Of a stretch of 64,000 nt of DNA, positions 33,383 to 42,495 are shown one piece after another. Within the stretch, counting starts at the first letter, position 1; every line of letters begins with the position of its first letter. The notes below the pieces were generated by a model. That model was not told the DNA's origin. It saw only the letters and a program-made list of their open reading frames with translations, and searched no databases. A program made the position numbers and the translations under genes. This DNA is from an uncultured Prevotella sp. (GTDB lineage Bacteria > Bacteroidota > Bacteroidia > Bacteroidales > Bacteroidaceae): positions 124,001 through 188,000 of the forward strand of contig CAAGKM010000030.1 of assembly GCA_900770395.1 (NCBI GenBank). Reading direction: 5' to 3'.

Positions 33383-35143
33383 TTATTCATTTGTCTTCTT
33401 GAGCACGAGGGGCTCGTCGGCGTATGTCTCCGAATCAGGATTGTTATAGAACTCGTAGCCTGTCAGATTATTATTCATTTCACCCCAAGCAGTAGTCCAT
33501 GTTGTTTCGCGTCCAATCGGCGTCACTCCGCTGGGGTCGGTCGTCGCATTGCCCACGCCCTTGGTGCAGTTCGCATAATAGCAGGCGGAGAAGTTCGCAC
33601 CATCTGGATCATATCCCACGATGCCGCCGATATCAGTGCCGCTATCATAACTGCACTTGGAATAGCAGGCGGTAATACTGGCATTCGTTCCTGCATCGAT
33701 ACAACACCCGCTTATTCCTCCAACCTCATCATCTCCTGTCAAAGAGCACAAGGCGTAGCATCCGGTGATTTCCTTATAATTATCGCCTGCAATTCCTCCG
33801 ACTTGATTTTTTCCACTTACTTTGCAACCCTTCGCCACATGGCAGGCTAATATCGTGGCGTAATTCATGCTAACCACGCCGCCTACTTGATTTCCAATTT
33901 CTCCCGTTATCACGGACTCTCCCGTCACATGGCAGTTCTCGATTGTGCCACTATTGACGACAGCCACTGCGCCTACAGTGCTGGTGCCAGTTATCTCGGC
34001 ATCCTTCAGCGTCAAGTTCTTCACCGTTCCGTAATTCAAAACGATAAAGCCGGCATCAGATCTTGCCCCCTTGTTGACCACAAGCCCCGTGATGGTCTTG
34101 CCGTTGCCGTCGAATGTGCCCGCAAATGAGCTTATCGGCGTCCAGTTGTTGCTCTCGCCGTCAGCCACGGCAGGCATCTCGATGTCGTTCTCCAGCTCGC
34201 ATTCGATACCAACAGAAAAGTTGGCGACAGCCTCCGCCCACGCCTTCAGTCCCTTGGCGGAGGTGACGTGATACATGCCGTTGTTGTCCACCGTGTATCC
34301 AGGGTCTTCCACAGCCGTGCCGTCCTCCACCAGCGTCGTCTCATTCCATCCCGTGATAGTGCATCTGCTGAGCGCCACCTCGTCCCCTTTCAGCTTGAGG
34401 TTAAAGGTGTATTGGCTGTTGGCTTCATATTTTACCGCCGGCGTATATTTATACACATAGTTCTTTCCGCCGGCGGCTATCTTCACCGTCAGCTCCTCTG
34501 CCGCTGCAGTCGGGGCGATGAGGGCGAGATGCCCGCCGTCTGAGGCGAAGCACTTCTCCACGGTCTGCCCGCCTACCGCTATCGACACCACTGCGCCCGT
34601 CAGCGGCGAATCGTCGGCTGCCTTCAGCTTCACGCATATCTTGGCGGTGCGGTGCTCGAACACCAGCGCATTGTTGTCTTTCGTCACGCTCTGAGCGACA
34701 GCCTCGATAAAGTCGCTCGCCGCATAGCCGTCACCGCTCTGGTCGCTCTCCACCACCACGTCGGGCTTCGTCATGTTAGCCCCGTTATAGGGCCATGCGC
34801 TCACCGTTACGTCGCCCGAAGCAGGCCAGTAGAACGGGGCCACGCCTTCGCCCGCCTTCAGCGTAGCCGTCTTTTTATCGGCAGAGCCAGAGGCATCCAC
34901 GTCGTAAGCCTTCACCACGCCGTCCACCTCGACAGCCACCTTCGTCACATTGCTCCAGTCGCCATCGACCGTGGCGCGCGTCATAGGCGTCACCATAGGC
35001 TCCAGCCCCGTGGCAGTCAGCTCCATGGGGCACAGTGCTCCGTCGCCGCCCGCCGTCTCGTCCTGCGAGCATGCGCCGAGCGTGAGCGCCGCCGCCACGG
35101 CTGCGCCCAGCCCGAATAATCCTTTAATCCTCTTCATAGTCAT
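33383..35143 (-). CDS. Fimbrillin-like lipoprotein with GLUG repeats, paralogue 3
   Basis: 586 residues from the ATG at 35143 (or 584 from 35137); the frame is open further upstream into paralogue 4 but those codons read as arginine/serine-rich junk. Leader GLGAAVAAALTLGAC with a lipobox. The pilin-like half (to about 300) is nearly identical to paralogue 4 over long stretches, for example SDQSGDGYAASDFIEAVAQS. GLUG units follow, such as VGAVAVVNSG, VGGIAGDNYK, VGGISGCCID and IGGIVGYDPDG. It lies only 13 bases after paralogue 4. Confidence 0.85.
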   Translation of the reverse strand: MTMKRIKGLFGLGAAVAAALTLGACSQDETAGGDGALCPMELTATGLEPMVTPMTRATVDGDWSNVTKVAVEVDGVVKAYDVDASGSADKKTATLKAGEGVAPFYWPASGDVTVSAWPYNGANMTKPDVVVESDQSGDGYAASDFIEAVAQSVTKDNNALVFEHRTAKICVKLKAADDSPLTGAVVSIAVGGQTVEKCFASDGGHLALIAPTAAAEELTVKIAAGGKNYVYKYTPAVKYEANSQYTFNLKLKGDEVALSRCTITGWNETTLVEDGTAVEDPGYTVDNNGMYHVTSAKGLKAWAEAVANFSVGIECELENDIEMPAVADGESNNWTPISSFAGTFDGNGKTITGLVVNKGARSDAGFIVLNYGTVKNLTLKDAEITGTSTVGAVAVVNSGTIENCHVTGESVITGEIGNQVGGVVSMNYATILACHVAKGCKVSGKNQVGGIAGDNYKEITGCYALCSLTGDDEVGGISGCCIDAGTNASITACYSKCSYDSGTDIGGIVGYDPDGANFSACYYANCTKGVGNATTDPSGVTPIGRETTWTTAWGEMNNNLTGYEFYNNPDSETYADEPLVLKKTNE

Positions 35144-36820
35144 AATCTTTTTTTTTTTACTGCTGCTTCTCCTTGAGCACGAGGGGCTCGTCGTCGGAAG
35201 TCTCCGTATCAGGATTGGCATAGAACTCGTAGCCTGTCAGTTTTTTATTCATTTCATCGCAAGCAGTAGCCCATGTTGTTTCGCCTTCAATCTCCGTCAC
35301 TCCTTCGGGGTTGACCGTCGCCCAGCCATCGCCCTTGGTGCAGTTCGTGTCTCCCTGCCAATAGCAGGCGTAGTATGTAGATAAGTTAGCACCATTTCCC
35401 GCAATGCCGCCGATATATGGATCGATCATCTTCGCTTCATAACTGCATTTGGAATAGCAGGCGGTAAAAATGGGATTACAACTACAACTCCCGCATATTC
35501 CTCCAATATAATTCATTCCTTTCAAAGAGCACAAGGCATAGCATCCGATGATATTACCATTATTATAGCCTGCAATTCCTCCGACCATATTCGTTCCACT
35601 TACTGTGCAATCCTTCGCCACATGACAGGCTAATATCTTGCCTTGAGCTTCATTTATGCCAGCCACGCCGCCTACATTGCTGCTGCCTGTTATCTTGGCG
35701 TTCTCCAACGTCAGGTTTTTCACCGTTCCGTAATTACTGGCGATAAAGCCGGCATCAGATTCAGCCCCCGCATCGACCACAAGCCCCGTGATGGTCTTGC
35801 CCTTGCCGTCGAACATGCCGTAGAATATGCTTATCGGCGTCCAGTTGCTGGTCTCACCGTCGGCAAGGTCAGGCATCACGATGTCATTCTCCAGCACGCA
35901 GCCGACACCTCTGTTAGAAGAGACAGCCTCCGCCCACGCCTTCAGTCCCTTGGCGGTATAGACGTGATACGTGCCAGCGTCCACCGTAAATCCAGGGTCT
36001 TCCTCAGCCTCGCCGTTGTTCACCGTCAGCTTATTTGCCCATCCCGTGATGGTGCATCCGCTGAGCGCCACCGCTTCGCCGTTCATCACCTTGAGGTTAA
36101 AGGTGTATTGGCTGTTGGCGTCATATTTTACCGCCGTGTGCTTATACACATAGTTCTTTCCGCCGTCGGCGGCTATCTTCACCGTCAGCTCCGCCGCCGC
36201 TGCAGTCGGGGCGATGAGGGCGAGATGCCCGCCGTCTGAGGCGCTGAGGCACTTCTCCACGGTCTGCCCGCCTACCGCTATCGACACCGTGGCATTAGTC
36301 AGCTCCGAGCCGTCGGCTGCCGTCAGTTTCACACATATCTTGGCTGTGCGGTGCTCGAACACCAGCGCATTGTTGTCTTTCGTCACGCTCTGAGCGACAG
36401 CCTCGATAAAGTCGCTCGCCGCATAGCCGTCGCCGCTCTGGTCGCTCTCCACCACCACGTCGGGCTTCGTCATGTTAGCCCCGTCATAGGGCCATGCGCT
36501 CACCGTCACGCCGCCCGAAGCAGGCCAGTAGAACGGGTCGGTGCTCGTCAGCGTAGCCTTCTTTTTGTCGGCACTTGGAGTGACTGTATATTCCTTCACC
36601 TCCGAGCCCACCTCGACAGCCACCTTCGTCACATTGCTCCAGTCGCCATCCACCGTGGCGCGCGTCATAGGCGTCACCATGGGCTGCAGCCCTGTGGCGG
36701 TCAGCTCCATGGGGCTAAGGGTTCCGTCGCCGCCCGCCGTCTCGTCCTGCGAGCATGCGCCGAGCGTGAGCGCCGCTGCCACGGCTGCGCCCAGCCCGAA
36801 TATTCCTTTAATCCTATTCA
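34640..36820. repeat. Near-identical DNA shared by GLUG paralogues 3 and 4
   Basis: The 5' halves of the two genes (34640-35140 and 36340-36820) match almost base for base over long stretches, for example from the cgaacaccagcgcattgttg at 34655 and 36355 onward for more than 130 bases with only two differences. Such direct repeats about 1.7 kb apart allow deletion, duplication or exchange between the genes. Confidence 0.8.
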
Positions 36821-36821
36821 T
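35157..36821 (-). CDS. Fimbrillin-like lipoprotein with GLUG repeats, paralogue 4
   Basis: 554 residues from the ATG at 36821, directly before the lipoprotein leader (MNRIKGIFGLGAAVAAALTL, then GAC). Upstream in-frame codons overlap the fimbrillin gene and are not credible. The domain order is as in the other three: pilin-like N-terminal half with MTRATVDGDWSNVTKVAVEV, then GLUG-type repeats (VGGVAGINEAQG, VGGIAGYNNGN, IGGICGSCSC, IGGIAGNGAN). Its close match to paralogue 3 points to a recent duplication or gene conversion. Confidence 0.85.
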   Translation of the reverse strand: MNRIKGIFGLGAAVAAALTLGACSQDETAGGDGTLSPMELTATGLQPMVTPMTRATVDGDWSNVTKVAVEVGSEVKEYTVTPSADKKKATLTSTDPFYWPASGGVTVSAWPYDGANMTKPDVVVESDQSGDGYAASDFIEAVAQSVTKDNNALVFEHRTAKICVKLTAADGSELTNATVSIAVGGQTVEKCLSASDGGHLALIAPTAAAAELTVKIAADGGKNYVYKHTAVKYDANSQYTFNLKVMNGEAVALSGCTITGWANKLTVNNGEAEEDPGFTVDAGTYHVYTAKGLKAWAEAVSSNRGVGCVLENDIVMPDLADGETSNWTPISIFYGMFDGKGKTITGLVVDAGAESDAGFIASNYGTVKNLTLENAKITGSSNVGGVAGINEAQGKILACHVAKDCTVSGTNMVGGIAGYNNGNIIGCYALCSLKGMNYIGGICGSCSCNPIFTACYSKCSYEAKMIDPYIGGIAGNGANLSTYYACYWQGDTNCTKGDGWATVNPEGVTEIEGETTWATACDEMNKKLTGYEFYANPDTETSDDEPLVLKEKQQ

Positions 36822-36843
36822 TGTAATAATCTTTTGGGGGTGT

Positions 36844-37794
36844 TTATTGCAGCTCCGCGTTGCCAGAGCCAGAGCCACCGTCGCTCCACGGCTCTATTGA
36901 GCATCCGCTCACCTCAAGCCCCGTCTTCTTCACGGTGATGGTGTAGGTGTAGGTTGTTCCCGCCTTGAGTGCAGGATTGATGGCGTCGGAGTTTACGAAG
37001 TTGTTGCCATCCACTGTCGCCTTGAATGTGAGCGCTGCTGCGAGCGTCTGCGGCAGGAGTATCGACGTGAAGGTCACGTCGTTGTCGGTCTCCGCCCTCA
37101 GGCTGTTTGCCGACAGTGTCCAGTCAGCCACTGCGCTGCCCGTTGCTGTTGCGGCACCGCTTGTCACGTCGAACGTGCCCTCATGCGCCAGTCCTCCTAA
37201 TGTGATGGCAGCTGCCTTCACCTGTGCGAGGGTTATGCCGTCGCCTGCCTTCACTATGATGACGAGGCGCGTCATGCGGTGGGCAAACTGATGGTTCTCA
37301 TCCTCCGACACCTTCTTGAACTCCACCACGGGCTGGCTCTTCGATGCCTTTGCGCCAGAGGCGTAGATGAAGTCGAATGCCCGCTGTGCGTCGCGGGTGC
37401 CCTGTGCGGCGGTGTTCACCGCCACCTTGCCGTCGGCGCCGAGCGCGGGCTGATAGGGTCCGTAGGCAGAGAAGGTGACCACCTCAGTGGCATCCTCGAA
37501 ATATACTGGCGCGTCGGAGCTGAAGTTGGCAGCCGAGGCAGTGGTGGCTGTGGTCGCATATCTCACGTTGCGGTACATTGTCTCCATGTCGCTGTTGGGC
37601 GCGTCGGTCACCATAACTCCAATCTCGTCAGCCTCCCATACATCGTCCATGGCGCGTGTCGCTGGTCCGCTCACTCCCGCTGTCACCTGTGCTGCCACAG
37701 GTGCGTTGGGGTCAAATCCGTCGCTGCTGTCGCATGAGCCCATCGTAAGGGCTGCTGCAGCGAGAATAAGATAACTCTTTGTCTTCATTGTCAT
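36844..37794 (-). CDS. Fimbrillin (Mfa1/FimA-like major pilin) lipoprotein
   Basis: 316 residues. Leader MKTKSYLILAAAALTMGSC with lipobox (start Met1 or Met3). The mature protein follows Mfa_like_1 fimbrillins: an N-terminal TRAMDDVWEADEIGVMV, a central FDFIYASGAKASKSQPVVEF, FAHRMTRLVIIVKAG, and a C-terminal half of strands ending in a donor-strand-like tail. It lacks GLUG repeats, so it is the best candidate for the shaft pilin of a type V pilus, which polymerises on the surface after lipoprotein transport and arginine-specific cleavage. It sits between the anchor gene and the GLUG paralogues. Confidence 0.85.
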   Translation of the reverse strand: MTMKTKSYLILAAAALTMGSCDSSDGFDPNAPVAAQVTAGVSGPATRAMDDVWEADEIGVMVTDAPNSDMETMYRNVRYATTATTASAANFSSDAPVYFEDATEVVTFSAYGPYQPALGADGKVAVNTAAQGTRDAQRAFDFIYASGAKASKSQPVVEFKKVSEDENHQFAHRMTRLVIIVKAGDGITLAQVKAAAITLGGLAHEGTFDVTSGAATATGSAVADWTLSANSLRAETDNDVTFTSILLPQTLAAALTFKATVDGNNFVNSDAINPALKAGTTYTYTITVKKTGLEVSGCSIEPWSDGGSGSGNAELQ

Positions 37795-37871
37795 TTTTCT
37801 TTTGATGTATTTATTTGTTATTTTTGTTTCTTGATAAATGTCTTTCTCTGCATATATGACGGTTAGTGCCG

Positions 37872-38753
37872 TTACATGGCGTCACCGCTGCCTCCCTCAC
37901 CCACGGTCCATGGCGAGAGCGTGGCGTTTGCTCCAGCCTCCACAGGCAGCTGCAGCTCTCCGTTGAGCTGCAGGGGCTCACGGCTGCCGCCGAAGTTGCC
38001 AAGCTTGTCGCTGATGTCGCTCTCCACGGTCTGCGTCTCGCCGCTGGCGTAGTTGATGGTCACGGTGAGCGTCTGCCGCTCTGCCGACACCACCTCAAGC
38101 ACACGGAAGAAGAGGCGGTAGTGGCCGTCGTCGCCCTTCGTGAAGTCGGCGCTCACCGTCGAGGGCTTGCCTGCCAGCATGCCCGTGGCGATATCCACCG
38201 CCGTCTCCACACCGCTGAGCGTGGCTGAGGCAGAGACGATGCGCGCCCCAGCGTCGCCGCTCGCGTCCATGTCGAGGTCGATGCGCCGCACATATTGCCT
38301 CATGCGCGCCGTCACACTCGTGGTCTTGCCTGCCTCAATCTCCGCTGTCAGCGCGGCGGCGAAGAGGTATCCAGGCTGTGGCTCTATGCCTCCGCCTGGC
38401 AGTGCGTTCACCGTGGCTACAGTGCCGCTGACGGTGAAGCCCTCAGGCTCGGTGTAGGCGAGCAGGTTGTATAAGCCCGGCTCAAAGGCATTGTCAATCT
38501 CGGTTGCCGTGCCCGACGTCACGCTGGTGTTCCACTTGCCGCCGATAAGCAGTGAGCACGTGGGTGCGAACTCAGCCTCAGCCGACCTGTCAGTAAAATC
38601 TGTTGTAACCACTAACGTTCCTGTATCTTGTCCTGGATCAGGCATCTCGTAAAGGTCATCTTTCACGCATGACACCGCCGTCGTCAAGATCGCCGCCGCC
38701 ACTATACCTTTTATTATATATATATGTCTCATAGTCTTATTCTCCCTCATCAT
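37872..38753 (-). CDS. FimB/Mfa2-family fimbrial anchor lipoprotein
   Basis: 293 residues from the first Met; Met8 (38732) is an equally good start. The lipobox is AVSC with VKDDLYEMPD following, the short acidic start typical of FimB/Mfa2 proteins, which anchor and limit pilus length on the outer membrane. Two beta-sandwich-like halves follow, with ARMRQYVRRIDLDMDA as the conserved link. It overlaps the DUF3575 gene by 4 bases and precedes the fimbrillin, the usual order for this type of pilus locus. Confidence 0.85.
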   Translation of the reverse strand: MMRENKTMRHIYIIKGIVAAAILTTAVSCVKDDLYEMPDPGQDTGTLVVTTDFTDRSAEAEFAPTCSLLIGGKWNTSVTSGTATEIDNAFEPGLYNLLAYTEPEGFTVSGTVATVNALPGGGIEPQPGYLFAAALTAEIEAGKTTSVTARMRQYVRRIDLDMDASGDAGARIVSASATLSGVETAVDIATGMLAGKPSTVSADFTKGDDGHYRLFFRVLEVVSAERQTLTVTINYASGETQTVESDISDKLGNFGGSREPLQLNGELQLPVEAGANATLSPWTVGEGGSGDAM

Positions 38754-39394
38754 TTATTGAACACATTCCACACCAAGGACACACCAATGTTAGTGGGTCC
38801 CCACCAGTTCTTCGAGCCCTCGCCGCTGCGCATGCGCACACCGTCCATAAGGACATACTCATCGTAGCCAGCATGGATATATCCCAAGCCCAGCGAGAAA
38901 TCAAGAGAAAGTGTGTTGTTTAGTTTCAGAACATAGCCGCCGGTGATGCCGCCGCCCATGATGTCGCCTTGTTTTCCGGTCTGTGAAAACTTGTAATTAA
39001 AAGACCCTACTTTATAAGAGGCGCCAAAGTACCCCCCCGTTTCCTTTCCAAGATAATACCTCACCTCAGGTGCTATCTCGCGCATCGCATAGCGTCGTGC
39101 CTTGTCGTTCCAGCTCCATGTTGTCCATGAGCCGTTGACGAGAACAGCCCAGTTGTTGTCAATCCGCCACTCCACTCCAAGGTCGGGTGTGAGTGTTGCC
39201 CAGCGCAGCAGGTTGGCGCGCAGGAATAGACGATCGGCGTCGCCTTTAGTCCCGCTGACGGCATTTGCCCCGTTGATATCGGCATTGTCCTGTGCAAAAG
39301 CTGCTGGTGCTGACATAAAAATTATTGACACGACGAGCACCAGCCGTCTCAACAAGAACTGTTTCGAGCCGGTGCGTAAGTTTCTTTCTTTCAT
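38750..39394 (-). CDS. DUF3575-family outer-membrane protein
   Basis: 214 residues from the ATG at 39394; an upstream in-frame Met would put a histidine-rich stretch before the leader and is unlikely. A signal peptide ends near SAPAAFAQD. The mature part is barrel-like: FLRANLLRWATLTPDLGVEWRI (read in parts), GGYFGASYKVGSFNY, and a final VSLVWNVF. DUF3575 proteins commonly head fimbrial loci in Bacteroidota. First gene of this operon; a minus-strand -7 box TACCTTTGT is at 39428-39436. Confidence 0.87.
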   Translation of the reverse strand: MKERNLRTGSKQFLLRRLVLVVSIIFMSAPAAFAQDNADINGANAVSGTKGDADRLFLRANLLRWATLTPDLGVEWRIDNNWAVLVNGSWTTWSWNDKARRYAMREIAPEVRYYLGKETGGYFGASYKVGSFNYKFSQTGKQGDIMGGGITGGYVLKLNNTLSLDFSLGLGYIHAGYDEYVLMDGVRMRSGEGSKNWWGPTNIGVSLVWNVFNK

Positions 39395-39427
39395 GTTTAT
39401 TTTGGTTTTAATAGGTAAAACATGGGG

Positions 39428-39436
39428 ACAAAGGTA
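39428..39436 (-). promoter_or_regulatory. -7 box of the fimbrial operon
   Basis: Minus-strand TACCTTTGT, 33 bases upstream of the chosen DUF3575 start. No other strong -7 box was noticed inside the operon, so it may serve all seven genes. Confidence 0.55.
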
Positions 39437-39582
39437 ATGATAAAATTTCAAAACACCAAACTTTTATGGCATTTATTTGATAAAACCAATCCTGTGGACA
39501 GTATCAAGACGGAATAAAAACAAAAAACGGACTATTTCAAAACTTTTCCGCTTTGAATGTTTATTATGTCGAAAAAAATGTA

Positions 39583-39591
39583 TAAATTTGC
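39583..39591 (+). promoter_or_regulatory. -7 box of ruvB
   Basis: TAAATTTGC, 24 bases before the ruvB ATG, matching the Bacteroidota -7 consensus. Confidence 0.55.
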
Positions 39592-39615
39592 ACGGCAAAT
39601 AGAATATTCATATAA

Positions 39616-40653
39616 ATGCAAGACGATTTTGACATAAGACAGGAACAGTATGGCACGGGCAGCGAGAAGGATTTTGAGAATGCCTTGCGCCCTCTCCGTT
39701 TCGGTGATTTCAGCGGACAGGAGAAGGTAGTGAGCAATCTTGAAATCTTTGTTGAGGCTGCAAAATACCGTGGTGAGCCGCTTGACCATACTCTGTTGCA
39801 CGGTCCTCCAGGACTGGGTAAGACCACTCTGAGCAATATCATTGCCAATGAGCTGGGAGTAGGGTTTAAGGTAACAAGCGGTCCGGTGCTCGACAAGCCC
39901 GGCGACCTTGCCGGTATACTTACATCACTGGAGAAGAATGATGTGCTGTTTATCGACGAGATTCACCGTCTGTCACCCATAGTGGAGGAATACCTCTATT
40001 CGGCGATGGAGGACTACCGCATTGACATAATGATAGATAAGGGACCGTCGGCGCGCAGCATTCAGATAGACCTCAATCCCTTCACGCTTGTGGCTGCCAC
40101 CACACGCAGCGGTCTGCTCACTGCTCCATTGCGTGCACGATTCGGCATCAACATGCACTTGGAGTATTACGATTCCGAGACCCTGCAACGCATCGTGGAG
40201 CGTTCGGCAAAGCTCATGGGAGTGCCTATCACCGAGGATGCTGCCCTTGAGATAGCGGGGCGCAGCCGTGGAACGCCACGTATTGCAAACGCGTTGCTAC
40301 GGCGTGTCAGGGACTTCGCTCAGGTGAAGGGCAACGGCGGCATCGACATGAGGATTACCAACATTGCCTTGGCTGCACTCAATATCGACAGATACGGACT
40401 GGACGAGATTGACAACAAGATACTGCTCACCATCATCGACAAGTTTAAGGGCGGTCCAGTGGGTATAAGCACCATTGCCACAGCCATCGGCGAAGACAGC
40501 GGCACAGTGGAGGAAGTCTACGAGCCGTTCCTCATCATGGAGGGATTCCTGAAGCGCACGCCACGCGGCAGAATGGTCACAGAGCTGGCTTATAAGCATT
40601 ACAACCGCAATCCGTATGGCGGCAACATCATGCAGCAGGATTTGTTTGATTAA
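39616..40653 (+). CDS. ruvB: Holliday junction branch migration helicase RuvB
   Basis: 345 residues, full length. The AAA+ motor of the RuvAB complex that drives branch migration in recombination. Walker A is GPPGLGKTT (about 63-71), Walker B LFIDEIHRL (about 113-121), sensor 1 AATTRSG, the arginine finger segment RARFG, sensor 2 RGTPRIANALLRR, and the C-terminal winged helix ends TPRGRMVTELAYKHY. It is divergent from the fimbrial locus and followed by coaD and ybeY on the same strand. Confidence 0.98.
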   Translation: MQDDFDIRQEQYGTGSEKDFENALRPLRFGDFSGQEKVVSNLEIFVEAAKYRGEPLDHTLLHGPPGLGKTTLSNIIANELGVGFKVTSGPVLDKPGDLAGILTSLEKNDVLFIDEIHRLSPIVEEYLYSAMEDYRIDIMIDKGPSARSIQIDLNPFTLVAATTRSGLLTAPLRARFGINMHLEYYDSETLQRIVERSAKLMGVPITEDAALEIAGRSRGTPRIANALLRRVRDFAQVKGNGGIDMRITNIALAALNIDRYGLDEIDNKILLTIIDKFKGGPVGISTIATAIGEDSGTVEEVYEPFLIMEGFLKRTPRGRMVTELAYKHYNRNPYGGNIMQQDLFD

Positions 40654-40692
40654 TTAAATGGAGTTAGAAGGAGTAAAGAGGAGTTTGGAGGA

Positions 40693-40737
40693 GTTAAAGG
40701 ACGAATGTCTGAGCGCATAAAACATTTGTCCTTTAAC
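40693..40737 (+). terminator. Hairpin between ruvB and coaD
   Basis: A 16-bp stem (40693-40708 with 40722-40737, 15 of 16 paired) inside a stretch of repeated ggagtta(a/g) motifs. No T tract follows directly. It may be a terminator or attenuating structure. Confidence 0.5.
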
Positions 40738-40802
40738 TTCTTAGCTCCTGGAGGGAGCGATAACTCCCCCTAATTTCCTTTAACTTCTTAAAAAAGAAAT
40801 AT

Positions 40803-41252
40803 ATGTCTACAACAACAGCAATATTTGTGGGGAGTTTCGACCCCTACACCATAGGGCACGACAACATCCTGCGCCGTGCACTGCCAATGTTCGACAGGGT
40901 GGTGATAGGCGTGGGTGTGAACGAGAGCAAGAAATATATGTTCTCGTCAGAAGTGCGCGTGGCAGCCATTGCCAGTCTTTATGCCGATGAGCCAAAGGTG
41001 GAGGTGAGGGCATACAGCGACCTCACCGTTGACTTTGCCCGTCGCGAGGGTGCCCAATATATAATAAAAGGTGTGAGGAGCATTAAGGACTTTGAGTATG
41101 AGCGTGAGCAGGCTGACATTAACCGCCGTCTTACGGGCATCGACACCGTGCTGCTCTTCAGCGAGCCGCAGTTGCAGCATGTGTCAAGCAGTATGGTGCG
41201 CGAGCTGATGCACTTTGGCAGGGATGTAGCGGAATTTATTCCAAAGAAATAA
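40803..41252 (+). CDS. coaD: Phosphopantetheine adenylyltransferase
   Basis: 149 residues. Transfers AMP to 4'-phosphopantetheine, the penultimate step of coenzyme A synthesis. The nucleotidyltransferase motif GSFDPYTIGH is at residues 10-19, and the second motif VSSSMVRELMHFG is near the end; IIKGVRSIKDFEYE contains the conserved arginine. Followed by ybeY after a 13-base gap, so probably the same transcript. Confidence 0.97.
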   Translation: MSTTTAIFVGSFDPYTIGHDNILRRALPMFDRVVIGVGVNESKKYMFSSEVRVAAIASLYADEPKVEVRAYSDLTVDFARREGAQYIIKGVRSIKDFEYEREQADINRRLTGIDTVLLFSEPQLQHVSSSMVRELMHFGRDVAEFIPKK

Positions 41253-41265
41253 AAGATTTACAGCA

Positions 41266-41685
41266 ATGATTACATATAATGCAGAGGGTGTGAGAATGCC
41301 CAAGATAAAGAAGCGCGACACCACGGCATGGATAAAGGCTGTGGCAGCGACATACGGCAGAAAGGTGGGTGAGGTAGGCTATCTTTTTGTCGACGACGAG
41401 AAGATTCTGGAGGTGAACCGTGAGTACTTAGGTCACGACTACTATACCGACATCATCACTTTTGACTACGATGAGGACGACACCATCAACGGCGACCTCG
41501 TGATAAGTCTCGACACCGTGCGCACCAATGCCGAGCAGTTTGGAAAGACTTACGACGAGGAGCTTCACCGAGTGATTATCCATGGCATTCTCCATCTTTG
41601 CGGAATCAACGACAAAGGTCCCGGCGAGCGTGAGATAATGGAGGCTGCCGAGAACAAGGCATTGGCAATGTTGGGACAAATTTAA
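41266..41685 (+). CDS. ybeY: Endoribonuclease YbeY
   Basis: 139 residues. Zinc-dependent RNase for 16S rRNA 3'-end maturation and ribosome quality control. The metal motif is HGILHLCGINDKGPGERE near 108-125: two histidines at the expected HxxxH spacing, but the usual third ligand (the H of the common GYDH) is not at its standard place, as is normal for Bacteroidota versions with a shifted histidine or acidic residue. The earlier YYTDIITFDYDEDD segment is typical. Ends at a strong terminator. Confidence 0.94.
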   Translation: MITYNAEGVRMPKIKKRDTTAWIKAVAATYGRKVGEVGYLFVDDEKILEVNREYLGHDYYTDIITFDYDEDDTINGDLVISLDTVRTNAEQFGKTYDEELHRVIIHGILHLCGINDKGPGEREIMEAAENKALAMLGQI

Positions 41686-41730
41686 CATAAATCATTTATT
41701 CTCGATTTTTTTGATAATAGTCAATAAAAG

Positions 41731-41760
41731 GGCTTGTGTACGAACACACAAGCCTTTTTT
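41731..41760 (+). terminator. Terminator of the coaD-ybeY unit
   Basis: 9-bp perfect stem ggcttgtgt (41731-41739) with acacaagcc (41746-41754), followed by TTTTTT. Confidence 0.9.
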
Positions 41761-41784
41761 CTTGTTAATAACGAAAAAACATCA

Positions 41785-41793
41785 TAACTTTGC
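41785..41793 (+). promoter_or_regulatory. -7 box of the small lipoprotein gene
   Basis: TAACTTTGC, about 110 bases before the ATG at 41904, implying a leader of roughly 100 bases. Confidence 0.5.
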
Positions 41794-41903
41794 ACCCAAG
41801 AAAGACAGTAAAACGGATGCACCACTCAGGATAACATTTATGTGGATGCAAGGATGATAAAAGAGTTTAAGAAAGAAAAAATTTGAGAGAAAGGGAAACA
41901 GTT

Positions 41904-42266
41904 ATGAAGAAGATTATTTTTATTGTTATGGCAATGTGCATTTTGTCAACTGGATGTTACGCCGATACAGAGGAAACGAAAAACACCGATAGCGTGGCGG
42001 CATACGGGATGGATATAAAGATTGAGGCTTTGACTCAGACGCTTGGTCTGAACAGAGACCAAAGAGAAAGTGTGGCTGACATACATGCAATATTCAATAC
42101 CGAAATGCTTATTGCCGCAAATGCCGACAAGGATGAGCGCCGTGCGATGGTTGACTGTGCCGTGGAGCAGAACCTCACCAATATGTCGTACATCCTCACA
42201 CAAACGCAGTATGACAAGTATATCAAGATTCTTGATGTTACGCTCCGTAACAGGGGACTGAGATAG
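41904..42266 (+). CDS. Small predicted lipoprotein, unknown function
   Basis: 120 residues from the ATG at 41904. The leader MKKIIFIVMAMCILSTGC ends in a lipobox-like sequence; cleavage by ordinary signal peptidase after CYA is also possible. The mature part is helical and charged (LTQTLGLNRDQRESVADIHA, then NLTNMSYILTQTQYDKYIKI), somewhat like Spy/CpxP-type periplasmic helical proteins, but I cannot assign it. It has its own promoter and a terminator at 42334-42364. Confidence 0.7.
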   Translation: MKKIIFIVMAMCILSTGCYADTEETKNTDSVAAYGMDIKIEALTQTLGLNRDQRESVADIHAIFNTEMLIAANADKDERRAMVDCAVEQNLTNMSYILTQTQYDKYIKILDVTLRNRGLR

Positions 42267-42333
42267 TCTCTGTGTATCTAAAGTGAATAGATAATGTATT
42301 AATGTGTTAGATAATAGTTTTTAGTTTGTTATG

Positions 42334-42364
42334 CGCCTGGAATTTGAGAAACAAATTTCAGGCG
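42334..42364 (+). terminator. Terminator after the small lipoprotein gene
   Basis: Stem cgcctggaattt with aaatttcaggcg (12 bp with one G-T pair), followed by a T-rich stretch. Confidence 0.8.
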
Positions 42365-42454
42365 TAATCTTTATTTTATGGTCAAACTGCCGAACGAAAA
42401 TGTTAAACTACTTAAAATCTTATACTTATATGTGCTGATTTTGAAAAAAACTTA

Positions 42455-42463
42455 TACCTTTGC
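42455..42463 (+). promoter_or_regulatory. -7 box upstream of the transmembrane regulator
   Basis: TACCTTTGC, giving a leader of about 130 bases before the regulator start; two short overlapping open frames lie in that leader. Confidence 0.5.
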
Positions 42464-42495
42464 AGTCAATAAAAATTACGATTATAATATGGCTT

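Noticed and set aside
35144..35221. Upstream in-frame extension of GLUG paralogue 3
   Set aside because: The extra codons are Arg/Ser-rich, overlap the next gene and would bury the lipoprotein leader; the ATG at 35143 gives a normal leader.
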